DNA from: Cyrtodaria siliqua
Lineage: Eukaryota > Mollusca > Bivalvia > Adapedonta > Hiatellidae
Assembly: GCA_037043455.1 (NCBI GenBank)
Contig: JAWPHD010011421.1
Location: 1 to 64,000, forward strand
Reading direction: 5' to 3'
DNA length: 64,000 nt
Notes under the pieces: generated by a model
Database searches by the model: none
What the model was told of the DNA's origin: nothing
The model's input: only the letters and a program-made list of their open reading frames with translations
Part shown: in pieces, positions 54,767 through 64,000 of the stretch
Numbering within the stretch: the first letter of the stretch is position 1
Layout of the letters: each line of letters begins with the position of its first letter
Made by a program: the position numbers and the translations under genes

Positions 54767-56325
54767 TCTACTGATCAGAGATCAGCAGAGCTTATGCCGT
54801 GGTGCGTCGTCCGTCTGTCCGTAAACTTTTATTTGTAGCGACTTCACAGCTGAAACTACTGGATGGATATTCATGAAACTTTACAGAAATGTTGCCCATA
54901 AAGTCTAGTTGATCCTAGCAAAAATTCATGTTGATGTGAAATCCAAGATGGCCGCCAAAGCTAAAAATAGAGTTTTAAAATACAAGTTTGTAGCGACTTC
55001 TTCTTGAAAACTATAAGTGATATTGATATGGGACTTTTTCTAAAATGATCAGCATGACATGATGTTGATCCTAGTCAAAAATCGTTTTGATTCAACGTTA
55101 AACATGGCTGCCAGCGGCCATCTTTGTTTACATAGAGTTATATAGTAAAAACTTGTAGCGACTACTTCTCTGAAACTACTTGGCGGATTGTCATGAAACT
55201 TTACAGGAATGTTGCTCTTGATGTCTAATTGATCCTAGAAAAATTTCAGGTCGGCCGGAAATTCAAGATGGCCGTCACAGCTAAAAATAGATTTTTAAAA
55301 AATAAGTTTGTAGCGACTACTTCTTGAAAACTATAAGTGATATTGATATGGGACTTTTTCTAAAATGATCAGCATTACATGATGTTGATCCTAGTCAAAA
55401 ATCGTTTTGATTCAACGTTAAACATGGCTGCCAGCGGCCATCTTTGTTTACATAGAGTTATATAGTAAAAACTTGTAGCGACTACTCCTCTGAAACTACT
55501 TGGCGGATTGTCATGAAACTTTACAGGAATGTTGCTCTTAATGTCTAATTGATCCTATCAAAATTTCAGGTCGGCCGGAAATTCAAGATGGCCGTCACAG
55601 CTAAAAATAGATTTTTAAAAAATAAGTTTGTAGCGACTACTTCTTGAAAACTATTAGTGATATTGATATGGGACTTTTTCTAAAATGATCAGCATGACAT
55701 GATGTAGATCCTTGTGGAAAATTATTTTGATTCGACGTTAAACATGGCTGCCAGTGGCCATCTTTGGTTACATAGAGTTATATAGTAAAAACTTGTAGCG
55801 ACTACTCCTCTGAAACTACTTGACGGATGTTCATGAAACTTCACAGGAATGTTGCTCTTGATGTCTAGTTGATCCTAGAAAAATTTCAGGTCGGCCGGAA
55901 ATTCAAGATGGCCGCCACAGCTAAAAATAGATTTAAAATAAATAATTTTGTAGCGACTACTTCTTCAAAACAATAAGAGATATTGATATGGGACTTTTTC
56001 TAAAATGATCAGTATGACATGATGTTGGTCCTTGTCGAAAATCGTTTTGATTTGACCTTAAACATGGCTGCTTTGTTTACATAGAGTTATATAATGAAAA
56101 CTTGTAGCGACTACTTCTTTGAAACTACCTGACGGATTTTCATGAAACTTCACAGGAATGTTGCTCTTAATGTCTTATTGATCTTAGCAAAATTTCAGGT
56201 CGGCCGGAAATTCAAGATGGCCGCCACGGTTTAAAATAGATATTCAAAAAACAAGTCTGTACCGACTACTTCCTGAAATCAAAATCAATCAGTAGAGCTT
56301 CAAGGTCATTGACCTCTTGTTTAAG
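54767..56325 (+). repeat. Hairpin-headed repeat element with ~320-bp tandem array (about 4.5 units)
   Basis: The head TTTTAGCTCTACTGATCAGAG...GCAGAGCTTATG and GTCGTCCGTCTGTCCG is followed by large units sharing CTTGTAGCGACTACTTCTCT, GAAACTACTTGGCGGATTGT, TTTCAGGTCGGCCGGAAATT, CAAGATGGCCGTCACAGC and AACATGGCTGCCAGCGGCCA. The last landmark recurs at about 55103, 55422, 55743 and 56060. It ends with TCATTGACCTCTTGTTTAAGG. Confidence 0.8.
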
Positions 56326-56612
56326 GTTCATATCCATTTTACATGCAATATGACTATGCAAGCTATTTCTTAAAATGTATTCCAACTGAGAATAATCAGG
56401 GGGTTTATATATAATACAAAAACCCTGGTATAATATAGTATATATACTTGATAGATGTTCACGCTTTAGAAATTATATCAAACAAGATGTCAAACAACCT
56501 GTTTATCACAACCATTTAAATATGGTACAAACACCACTTAACACCTTCCTTTTGTCAAAGTTGTGAACCCTTGACATTATCTGAAATGGTGATTTTTAAA
56601 CATTTATTTCAG
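56326..56612 (+). other. Intron segment before exon 4
   Basis: AT-rich spacer with the exon 4 acceptor at its end (CATTTATTTCAG). Confidence 0.5.
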
Positions 56613-56742
56613 ATCGTGGAAGCCATGCCACAAACCAATGTTGTGGGAGACTTCTTAGAAAAATTAGGCAGTTTCTATGAGATTGTGGATGAGGAATCAC
56701 CAGTGAAGGGATCCCGCCATATCTCACCAGGGGGCAGCACAG
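56613..56742 (+). CDS. ACBD5: ACBD5-like gene, exon 4 (alternative end at 56808)
   Basis: The acceptor is CATTTATTTCAG|ATCGTG (AG at 56611-56612), phase 0. The exon encodes IVEAMPQTNVVGDFLEKLGS, FYEIVDEESPVKGSR and HISPGGST. It matches the helix following the ACB domain in ACBD5 (IIETMPMTEKVEELL...GPFYEIVED in vertebrates). Two GT donors give phase 1, matching exon 5: CACAG|GTATCC (end 56742) and GCAG|GTGGAC (end 56808, adding 22 Ser/Gly/Asp-rich codons). Neither is a strong donor. If neither is used, the frame runs on into the adjoining minisatellite as octapeptide repeats and stops at 57038. Confidence 0.8.
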
Positions 56743-56816
56743 GTATCCACCCAGACCAGAGCCGATCAGATACTTCAGCAGGGCTTGGTGGGTACTGTAA
56801 TTATGCAGGTGGACAT

Positions 56817-57460
56817 TTTCAGCTAGCAGCATGGCTGAATGGTCAGCTAGTAGCATGGCTGAATAGTCAACTAGCAGCATGGCTGAATGGTCAGCTAGTA
56901 GCCTGGCAGAATGGTCAGCTAGTAGCATGGCTGAATGGTCAGCTGGCACCATGGGTGAATGGTCAACTAGGAACATGGCTGAATGGTCAACTAGCAGCAT
57001 GGCTGAATGGTCAGCTGGCACCATGGCTGGTAGCATGACAATGTTCAGCTAGCGGCATGGCTGATTGGTCTGCTAGAAACATGACTGAACGGTCAGTTGG
57101 CACCATGGCTGAATGGTCAGCTGGCAGCATGGCTTAATGGTCAGCTGGTAGCATGGCTGATTGGTCTGCTAGTAACATGGATGACTGGTCAGCTAGAAAC
57201 ATGGCTGAATGGTCAGTTGACATCATGGCTGAATGGTCAGCTGGCAGCATGGCTGAATTGTCAACTAGCAACATGACTGAATGTTCAGCTAACAACATGC
57301 TGAATGGTCAGCTAGCAACATGGCTAAATGGTCAGCTGGCAACATGGCTGAATGGTTAGCTGGCAGCATGGTGGAATGTTCAGCTAGCAACATGGCTGAA
57401 TGGTCAGCTAGCAGCATGACTGAATGGTCAGCTAGCAGCATGGCTGAATGGCTTGGTTTA
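56817..57460 (+). repeat. Minisatellite, 24-bp unit (AGCATGGCTGAATGGTCAGCT...), about 26 copies
   Basis: Units read AGCATGGCTGAATGGTCAGC plus TAGT, TGGC and similar variants. It begins 9 bp after the second possible exon 4 donor. The first nine units are open in the exon 4 frame (AAWLNGQL repeats), later units are open in other frames. The multiple overlapping frames on both strands are repeat artefacts. Confidence 0.85.
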
Positions 57461-58072
57461 TTTAGCACCAATATTTTGTGTCCTGCCACGACTGTGGAAT
57501 GGGCATGTAGTGTGACCCTTGTCCATCTCTACCTCGGGCTGTCCGTCCGTCCCAAGTTTTACAATCAAATAGTTTATGAAGTCCATTACTCAGATATCAA
57601 AAGCCTTACAGTCTTAAAACTTTATACACACTTGCATCTATATATGACCTTGAGACATACTAACACACTTTATTGAATATTGTTTATTTTACCGGGAGAG
57701 CTAAAGCGTGGCCCATGTCCCATGCATGGACACATTTTCTAGGTATAATGAAAAATAACTTAACATATTTAAACGCATCTCCAGATGTTTCATTATGTCG
57801 CATTTATATACTAACCTTGTGTGATGTAAAACTATATTTTATCAAATTGAAACTAGGATTCCATTTCAAACAAACCTTTTCTTGATGTTTTATTTAGTAG
57901 TTAATAGGTTTGGAGTGCATTTGGTTAATAATTTGAGGACTTTGAATGGCCAGAGAGGGAGGGGAGTTAAGCATTGACACGTAATCAACTCTAGTTTAAT
58001 TATGTGTTTCATTGTCATGAATAATAATCTCTTCATTTTAATAGCATCTTTACTTCAATTTCTTCCTTGCAG
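57461..58072 (+). other. Intron 4 remainder; fragment of a dispersed repeat
   Basis: Contains GTCCGTCCGTCCCAAG (about 57541), the signature of hairpin-headed repeats, but no intact head. The rest is AT-rich up to the exon 5 acceptor. Confidence 0.45.
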
Positions 58073-58303
58073 ACAATGGAGATATACTGGACATGTCCCA
58101 GCAGGTGGAGTCTGTCCTGAATATGACACAAGAGATGGATTCCGCTCTGCAGAAATACTCCCACATGGACGAAGACATGTCCCATCAGGGCGAATCTGCA
58201 CTGCAGACGTACTCACATACGGATGACGAGGATGCTATCCCTGTACACTCCCAAGCACACAGTCTGCCACTCACTAATGGGGATAATCTTGATGATGGGG
58301 AAG
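58073..58303 (+). CDS. ACBD5: ACBD5-like gene, exon 5 (acidic linker)
   Basis: The acceptor is CAATTTCTTCCTTGCAG|ACAATG (AG at 58071-58072) and the donor is GGGGAAG|GTAAGA (58304), a near-consensus site; phases 1 and 1. It encodes NGDILDMSQQVESVLNMTQE, MDSALQKYSHMDEDMSHQGE, SALQTYSHTDDEDAIPVHSQ and AHSLPLTNGDNLDDGEG. It is rich in Asp/Glu/Ser/Gln and probably disordered, as the segment between the ACB domain and the C-terminal coiled coil and membrane anchor is in ACBD5. SALQKYSHMDED and SALQTYSHTDDED look like an old internal duplication. Gene identity here rests on phase and position; the linker itself is poorly conserved in the family. Confidence 0.7.
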
Positions 58304-58495
58304 GTAAGACAGTCTGATCATCAATAAAGAAATTTGGTCACAATGTCCAGGTCTAGTTTGATAAACAGCCAGATTGCCCAAGACTCACCATTATTGTTAT
58401 TGAGTTATTGCCATTGAATTGGTGAAAAATAAATACAGTTGTCTGTTTCCACACAATAACTTAAGTATTTATATTCCAGTCTTAGTGAGCATAGT
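58304..58495 (+). other. Start of intron 5
   Basis: Contains one phrase of the 160-bp repeat family (CAGGTCTAGTTTGATAAACA, about 58348) just before the minisatellite; a related phrase follows the array at about 61775. Confidence 0.5.
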
Positions 58496-60885
58496 CACAA
58501 TGTTATGTGGTCACAATGTTTAAGAACACAATGTTTATGTCAAAATGTTTATTTGGTCACAATGTTTATGGCCACAATGTTTATTTGGTCACAATGTTTA
58601 TGGTCACAATATTTATGGTCACAGTGTTTATTTGGTCACAATGTTTTTTTGGTCACAATGTTTATGGCCGCAATGTTTATGGTCACAATGTTTATGTCAA
58701 AATGTTTATTTGGTCACAATGTTTATGTGGCCACAATGTTTATGGCTGCAATGTTTATGGTCACAATGTTTATGTGGTCACAATGTTTATGGTCACAATG
58801 TTTATTTGGTCACAATGTTTATTTGGTCACAATGTTTATGGTCACAATGTTTATGTGGTCACAATGTTTATGGTCACAATGTTTATGTCAAAATGTTTCT
58901 TTGGTCACAGTGTTTATGGTCAGAATATTTATTTGGTCACAATGTTTATTTGGCCACAATGTTTATGGTCACAATAGTTATGGTCACAGTGTTTATGATC
59001 ACACTGTTTATGTGGTCACAATGTTTATGGTCACAATGTTTATGTGGTCACAATGTTTATGGTCACAATGTTTATGTGGTCACAATGTTTATGGTCACAA
59101 TGTTTATGTGGTCACAATGTTTATGGTCACAATGTTTATGTGGTCACAATGTTTATGGTCACACTGTTTATGTGGTCACAATGTTTATGGTCACAATGTT
59201 TATGATCACAATGTTTATGTGGTCACAATGTTTATGGTCACAATGTTTATGTGGTCACAATGTTTATGGTCACACTGTTTATGTGGTCACAATGTTTATG
59301 ATCACAATGTTTATGGTCACAATGTTTATATGGTCACAATGTTTATGTGGCCACAATGTTTATGGTCACAATGTTTATGTGGTCACAATGTTTATGGTCA
59401 CACTGTTTATGTGGTCACAATGTTTATGGTCACAATGTTTATGATCACAATGTTTATGTGGTCACAATGTTTATGTGGTCACAATGTTTATGGTCACAAT
59501 GTTTATGTGGTCACAATGTTTATGGTCACACTGTTTATGTGGTCACAATGTTTATGGTCACAATGTTTATGATCACAATGTTTATGTGGTCACAATGTTT
59601 ATGGTCACAATGTTTATGTGGTCACAATGTTTATGATCACAATGTTTATGGTCACAATGTTTATATGGTCACAATGTTTATGTGGCCACAATGTTTATGG
59701 CCACAATGTGTATGGTCACAATGTTTATGTGGTCACAATGTTTATGGTCACAATGTTTATGTGGTCACAATGTTTATGGTCACAATGTTTATGTGGTCAC
59801 AATGTTTATGGTCACAATGTTTATGGTCACAATGTTTATGATCACAATGTTTATGTGGTCACAATGTTTATGGTCACAATGTTTATGTGGTCACAATGTT
59901 TATGGTCACACTGTTTATGTGGTCACAATGTTTATGATCACAATGTTTATGGTCACAATGTTTATATGGTCACAATGTTTATGTGGCCACAATGTTTATG
60001 GTCACAATGTTTATGTGGTCACAATGTTTATGGTCACACTGTTTATGTGGTCACAATGTTTATGGTCACAATGTTTATGATCACAATGTTTATGTGGTCA
60101 CAATGTTTATGGTCACAATGTTTATGTGGTCACAATGTTTATGGTCACACTGTTTATGTGGTCACAATGTTTATGATCACAATGTTTATGGTCACAATGT
60201 TTATATGGTCACAATGTTTATGGTCACAATGTTTATGTGGTCACAATGTTTATGGTCACAATGTTTATTTGGTCACAATGTTTATGGTCACAATGTTTAT
60301 ATGGTCACAATGTTTATGTGGCCACAATGTTTATGGCCACAATGTGTATGGTCACAATGTTTATGTGGTCACAATGTTTATGGTCACAATGTTTATGTGG
60401 TCACAATGTTTATGGTCACAATGTTTATGTGGTCACAATGTTTATGGTCACAATGTTTATGTGGTCACAATGTTTATGGTCACACTGTTTATGTGGTCAC
60501 AATGTTTATGATCACAATGTTTATGGTCACAATGTTTATATGGTCACAATGTTTATGTGGCCACAATGTTTATGGTCACAATGTTTATGTGGTCACAATG
60601 TTTATGGTCACAATGTTTATTTGGTCACAATGTTTATGGTCACAATGTTTATATGGTCACAATGTTTATGTGGCCACAATGTTTATGGCCACAATGTGTA
60701 TGGTCACAATGTTTATGTGGTCACAATGTTTATGGTCACAATGTTTATTTGGTCACAATGTTTATGGTCACAAGGTTTATTTGGCCACAATGTTTATGGT
60801 CACAAGGTTTATTTGGTCACAATGTTTATGGCCACAATGTTTATTTTGTCACAATAGTTATGGTCACAATGTTTATGTGGCCTTC
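58496..60885 (+). repeat. ~2.4-kb minisatellite, 15- and 17-bp units (GGTCACAATGTTTAT / GTGGTCACAATGTTTAT)
   Basis: Alternating 15- and 17-bp units give a dominant 32-bp period, with variants (CACTGTTTATG, GATCACAATG, GGCCACAATG) that themselves recur in higher-order blocks. For example the GGCCACAATGTTTATGGCC/ACAATGTGTATGG block appears near 59690, 60318 and 60670. Because units contain no stop in any plus-strand frame at most offsets, frames up to 355 codons (VTMFMWSQCLW...) appear in all three frames. These are not genes. Confidence 0.92.
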
Positions 60886-60897
60886 GGCCAGTAGAGC

Positions 60898-61310
60898 TAA
60901 AACCAAAAAATATGATGTAAACAAACGTGACAAGACTTTTAAACAGCACTGGTTAGATGCCTTCAATTCTCTGAAATAAGTTTTTCTTGTCACTAGCCCA
61001 AATTCTTATATACTCAATGAAAACCGTGCATTTTACTTCAGCCCGACTACATAAATTAAAAAAAAATCACTAGCCCCGGGCTTTGGGCTTAATTCGAAGA
61101 CTGCCTTCTCGTGGTTAGTGTATCATGAGGATGATAACAAGATGTTTTGCAAATTCTGCAAGGCTTATCCTCCCAGGCTTGCCACAAACAACCCTAACCT
61201 TGTACCTGTGTTTGTGTATGGCTTAGACAAGAACCTCATAAAGTGTGTGCATCCCAGTATCTACAAGAAGCTGAGAAGACACTCCAGGATGCTCCTCTGT
61301 GTAGCATAAT
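60898..61310 (+). pseudogene. Broken zinc-finger fragment, ZNF862/TTF-type, interrupted by ~145 bp
   Basis: The first piece reads KYDVNKRDKTFKQHWLDAF (to about 60963) and the second FSWLVYHEDDNKMFCKFCKA then YPPRLATNNPNLVPVFVYGL (from about 61105). The basic K-R-x-K-x-F...W...F.WL.Y......MFC..C pattern is that of the N-terminal zinc-finger module of ZNF862-like, hAT-derived proteins. A ~145-bp AT-rich insert flanked by a 7-bp direct repeat TGCCTTC (60957-60963, 61102-61108) separates them and introduces a stop. After the first C-x2-C the expected continuation decays, and the frame ends at 61307-61309. It is not an ACBD5 exon. Confidence 0.5.
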
Positions 61311-61606
61311 ATTCTTACTATGCTACTGTTTCACCCAATGGCAGCCTACAATCTATACAACTGAAACATACGTCAATTGTCTGAAGAGTCAATAAGGATC
61401 ATTTCATTTACTGTGTATAATGAATTATAATGTGAGTATTCAAATCCGTTAAAATAAGACAAAGTTTTAACATATTGAGAAATCGAAAGAATTCAGGACT
61501 TGTGACCATTTTTTGGGACTAGTGACAATTTTTTTGGGACTAGTCACTTTTGACAGGGTGTCTAGTCCCGGACTAGTGGCTAAAATTGTTATTTGTACAG
61601 CCCTGA

Positions 61607-61772
61607 ATGTTTATGTGGTCACAATGTTTATGTCAAGGTTTATGGTCGCAGTGTTTATGGTCACAATGTTTATGGTCACAATGTTTATGTCAAAATGTTG
61701 ATGGTCGCAATGTTTATGTGGTCAATGTTTATGTCGAAATGTTTATGGTCGCAATGTTTATGGTCACAATGT
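61607..61772 (+). repeat. Continuation of the 15/17-bp minisatellite after a ~720-bp interruption
   Basis: AATGTTTATGTGGTCACAATGTTTATG-type units resume, with GTCGCAATG and GTCAAAATG variants also found at the left end of the main array (58675-58715). The intervening 60886-61606 therefore appears to be an insertion into one array. Confidence 0.75.
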
Positions 61773-62239
61773 CTGGGTCAAGTTTGATAACCAGCCTGAT
61801 CGCTTCAGAAACACCTGGAGTTAGGGCACTTAAATGGGTAAAATGCATTTTACATACATTTCTTGTTTACAGATGTATTGTAGAATTGTGTCTTACCCGG
61901 CACAGGAGAAATATGTTAAACAGCTGAGCAGTATAAGAAACGTAAACATTTGGTATTATAGTACTTTTACACTAATCTTTAGTCATAGCATACCATTAAC
62001 ATACAGTTTCTCGCCTTTTCAATGACAAGCTAGACTAGAGACAGGTTCTGTATTAAGACAAACTTCAGGTAGGACACCATAAGTCCCCCACTGGCCAAAG
62101 GACTGAATGCGGATTATAGGAATGGAGTCCATCCGTCCCGAAGTTTTCTTATGGCACAATTTTTAAAGAATCATTTTCCATCTGAAAGTCCCTTTCCGGC
62201 CATCAACAGGCAAATTTTACAACATATGTACAAGGTTTC
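61773..62239 (+). other. Spacer with a short hairpin-headed repeat fragment
   Basis: TAAGTCCCCCACTGGCCAAAG (about 62081) followed by GTCCATCCGTCCCGAAG is the head of a family member without its array. TTTCTTGTTTACAG at 61858-61871 is acceptor-like, but the following sequence has a stop in the phase required after exon 5 (phase 1). Confidence 0.4.
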
Positions 62240-62760
62240 TAAACCTAATGATGATGAGGTATATACACCCAAGAGATATGAAAACGCAACACGGGAATTT
62301 CCGCTATATATTGTATGTACAATGTGCTGCTTTTAATCGAATGGTACATGGCTACGTAAGACCTTTCCTTTTGGAAAAAATACTTAAACAACAAATAATA
62401 CAGCAAATAGTATTCCTTCAATGTTTCATTATTCACAGAGTACGCGTTTGGCTCAATCATGTGAGCAAACTCAGGATGCAACATTTTGCAAACTATTTAC
62501 GTTAAATACAGTACTGAACTAGCTCAATTTTTCAAAGAGCAACTTCAACATTTATGAAGTTCTTGTTACAAAGTGTAGTGTGATTAAAACGTCTACAACA
62601 TCACAGTTGTGTCCTTTTTCTAGTTAACTGCAACTTTTTTTTTAAAAAACATCTTGGGACTTCTTTAGAATATTATGTGCAGTTAAGTGTGCAGTATATA
62701 GAATATATAGCGGAAATTCCCGTGTTGTGTTTTCATATCTCTTGAGAGTATATAACTTAC
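62240..62760. mobile_element. Element with ~50-bp inverted arms ending TATATAGCGGAAAT
   Basis: TATACACCCAAGAGATATGAAAAC, then ACACGGGAATTTCCGCTATATA (62264-62314, in parts), is mirrored by TATATAGCGGAAATTCCCGT, GTTGTGTTTTCATATCTCTTGAGAG (62702-62752). The intervening ~390 bp shares coding-like sequence on the minus strand (PEFAHMIEPNAYSVNNETLK) with the first bases of the window. It is likely a non-autonomous DNA element with remnant coding sequence. Confidence 0.55.
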
Positions 62761-63369
62761 ATATTTTGAGAATCCAAACTCTGTAGACACAATATAAACT
62801 GCTTTAACCAGCCAGGCTAAACCCCAAAACAGCTGGAGCGTTGAATTTAGACCAACTCATAATTCATTTTAAGCGGATTCAATCTTGGGTATTTCAAGAA
62901 TGCGTGAATAAACCTATACATTTAATTGGCACATATACATTATTATATGATCTGAACACTTAGATAGAGTTTTGATAAACAGTTTGTTAGTGTAATTTTG
63001 CTGTTACTTGGAAGGTTAGTTTCTTTAACATTTATCAGTGCAAAGACTCATTTATTTTCGAATTTGAAATCTACATGTCAAAATCCCAGTTGGTCGCCAT
63101 GTGAAATGTGTTTTAAAGGTTTTTGGGACATTCGTGGTCACAATTTTTAATATGTTTTTTCAATCTTGTTATGAATCATAAGACACTCAAAACCATGCCT
63201 GAGTTTGATTTTTGAGATCTGCACGATGGCCAGCACACAACATATGATGCCTTTTTGAAGGTTTTCGGACATTTTTGTCTCAATATTTGATGTGTTTTTT
63301 TCAAACTGGGTTCCTTTTATATCATGTGTTACTGTTCCAAACCACCATTCCTCCAACCATACCTTTTCC
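62761..63369 (+). other. AT-rich spacer, nothing recognised
   Basis: Two loosely similar halves (TTTTGGGACATTCGTGGTCACAA near 63121; TTTTCGGACATTTTTGTCTCAA near 63261) suggest an old ~140-bp repeat. No gene. Confidence 0.4.
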
Positions 63370-63384
63370 TTTCAACTTAACAGT

Positions 63385-63740
63385 TTGACTGGGGACCTTG
63401 GCCAACTGGCCCTTGTTTATTTGGGGACCTTGGCCAACTGGCCCTTACTTATTTGGGGACCTTGGCCCAACTGGCCCTTGATTATTTGGTGACCATGGCC
63501 AACTGGCACTTGTTTATCTGGGGACCATGGCCAACTGGCCCTTGTTTATTTGGGGACCATGGCCAAATGGCCTTTGTTTATCTAGAGAACTTGGCCAACT
63601 GGCCCTTGTTTATCTGGGGACCTTGGCCAATTGGCCCTTGTTTATCTGGGGACCTTGGCCAACCGACCCTTGTTTATTTGGGGACCTTGGCCAGCTGGCC
63701 CTTGTTATTTGGGGACCTTGGCCAACTGGCCCTTGTTTTT
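63385..63740 (+). repeat. Minisatellite, ~33-bp unit (GGGGACCTTGGCCAACTGGCCCTTGTTTATTT), 11 copies
   Basis: Eleven units differ by single bases or small indels. The array runs directly into the hairpin head of the next repeat (GGCCCTTGTTTTTAGCTCTACTGGCC). Overlapping frames (LGDLGQLALVY... and WPLFIWGPWP...) are array artefacts. Confidence 0.88.
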
Positions 63741-64000
63741 AGCTCTACTGGCCAAGGGCCAGCAGAGCTTATGGGATGGTGTGTTGTCCGTCTTCCGGTG
63801 TCCGTCGTCCGGCCGTCGTCCGTTAACTTTTCTTCAAACGACTTCTCCTCAGAAACCGCTTGGCTAATTTTGACCAAACTTCACATGGATGATCCTTAGA
63901 TGAATGCTTTTTAGATTTGTTAAAATTAGGTCAGCGCTACATCCAAGATGGCTGCCATTACCATATATGGTCGAAACCTTAAAAAATCTTCTTCACCAGA
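63741..64000 (+). repeat. Hairpin-headed repeat element, left part (cut by window end)
   Basis: TAGCTCTACTGGCCAAGGGCC...GCAGAGCTTATGGGATGG, TCCGTCGTCCGGCCGTCGTC, then GACCAAACTTCACATGGATG, as in the 54010 and 54767 elements. It continues beyond the window. Confidence 0.75.

Noticed and set aside
56596..57489. Minus-strand frames of MLLADHSA repeats
   Set aside because: Antisense shadow of the 24-bp minisatellite.
58505..60979. Very long open frames (up to 355 codons) rich in VTMFMWSQCLW
   Set aside because: They occur in all three plus frames because the 15/17-bp units lack stops. They have no start context, no splice signals and purely periodic composition.
61872..61948. Possible further ACBD5 exon after TTTCTTGTTTACAG
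   Set aside because: In the phase required after exon 5 it has a stop within four codons, and the translation in other frames does not resemble ACBD5.

Overview
This is eukaryotic, AT-rich, repeat-dense DNA with no prokaryotic signals. It most likely comes from a bivalve mollusc. The evidence is one intron-split gene whose protein is an animal ACBD4/5-type acyl-CoA-binding protein, several non-LTR retrotransposon remnants, and many hairpin-headed elements carrying internal ~135-320 bp direct repeats, a style familiar from bivalve genomes (pearl/CvE-like and BIV160-like repeats). The species cannot be fixed from the window alone.

The real gene is an ACBD5-like gene on the + strand that starts near 31073 and runs off the right edge. 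I can place exon 1 (31073-31139), exon 2 (34920-35148), exon 3 (43689-43761), a candidate 57-nt cassette exon (53496-53552), exon 4 (from 56613, ending 56742 or 56808) and exon 5 (58073-58303). Splice phases agree throughout (1/1, 2/2, 0/0, 1/1). Exons 1-4 give the acyl-CoA-binding (ACB) domain and the short helix behind it. Exon 5 opens the acidic, probably disordered linker. The C-terminal membrane anchor expected of this peroxisomal tail-anchored family is not in the window.

The most unusual feature is how tandem repeats relate to this gene's splice sites. The first 50 nt of exon 2 plus its acceptor are triplicated (54-bp units), giving three in-frame acceptors. The end of exon 3 together with its splice donor has been amplified into a ~4.5-kb array (about 43740-48235) in which nearly every long unit carries a donor-like site. 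A 24-bp array follows exon 4 directly, and a 15/17-bp array of ~2.4 kb fills the intron after exon 5.

Left of the gene, 1-10.6 kb holds degenerate repeats, a hAT/ZNF862-like fragment (~3.0 kb), a transposase-like ORF (6.3 kb), a SINE-like unit, a minisatellite (7.8-8.4 kb) and a 160-bp repeat array (8.9-9.9 kb). A LINE with a long intact-looking RT ORF occupies 10.6-12.5 kb on the minus strand. From 14.18 to 30.97 kb lies a direct tandem segmental duplication (unit 1 about 14177-21156, unit 2 about 21157-30973) ending 100 bp upstream of the ACBD5 start codon. Comparing its units exposes later insertions: a LINE fragment and a 217-bp element in unit 1; a 3.9-kb foldback element (5-bp TTATA duplication), a 509-bp hairpin MITE (TTAA duplication) and a LINE 3' end in unit 2.

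The introns hold a LINE fragment with a nested hAT-like MITE (33.9-34.8 kb), tandem arrays (35.2-39.9 kb), a Harbinger-like foldback (40.57-42.65 kb), a 65-69 bp array (50.1-50.8 kb) and a ~320-bp array (54.8-56.3 kb). The right end has a broken zinc-finger (ZNF862-like) fragment splitting the minisatellite, a hairpin element also seen at the left edge, and a 33-bp minisatellite (63.37-63.74 kb). All calls rest on reading the sequence; no database search was possible.
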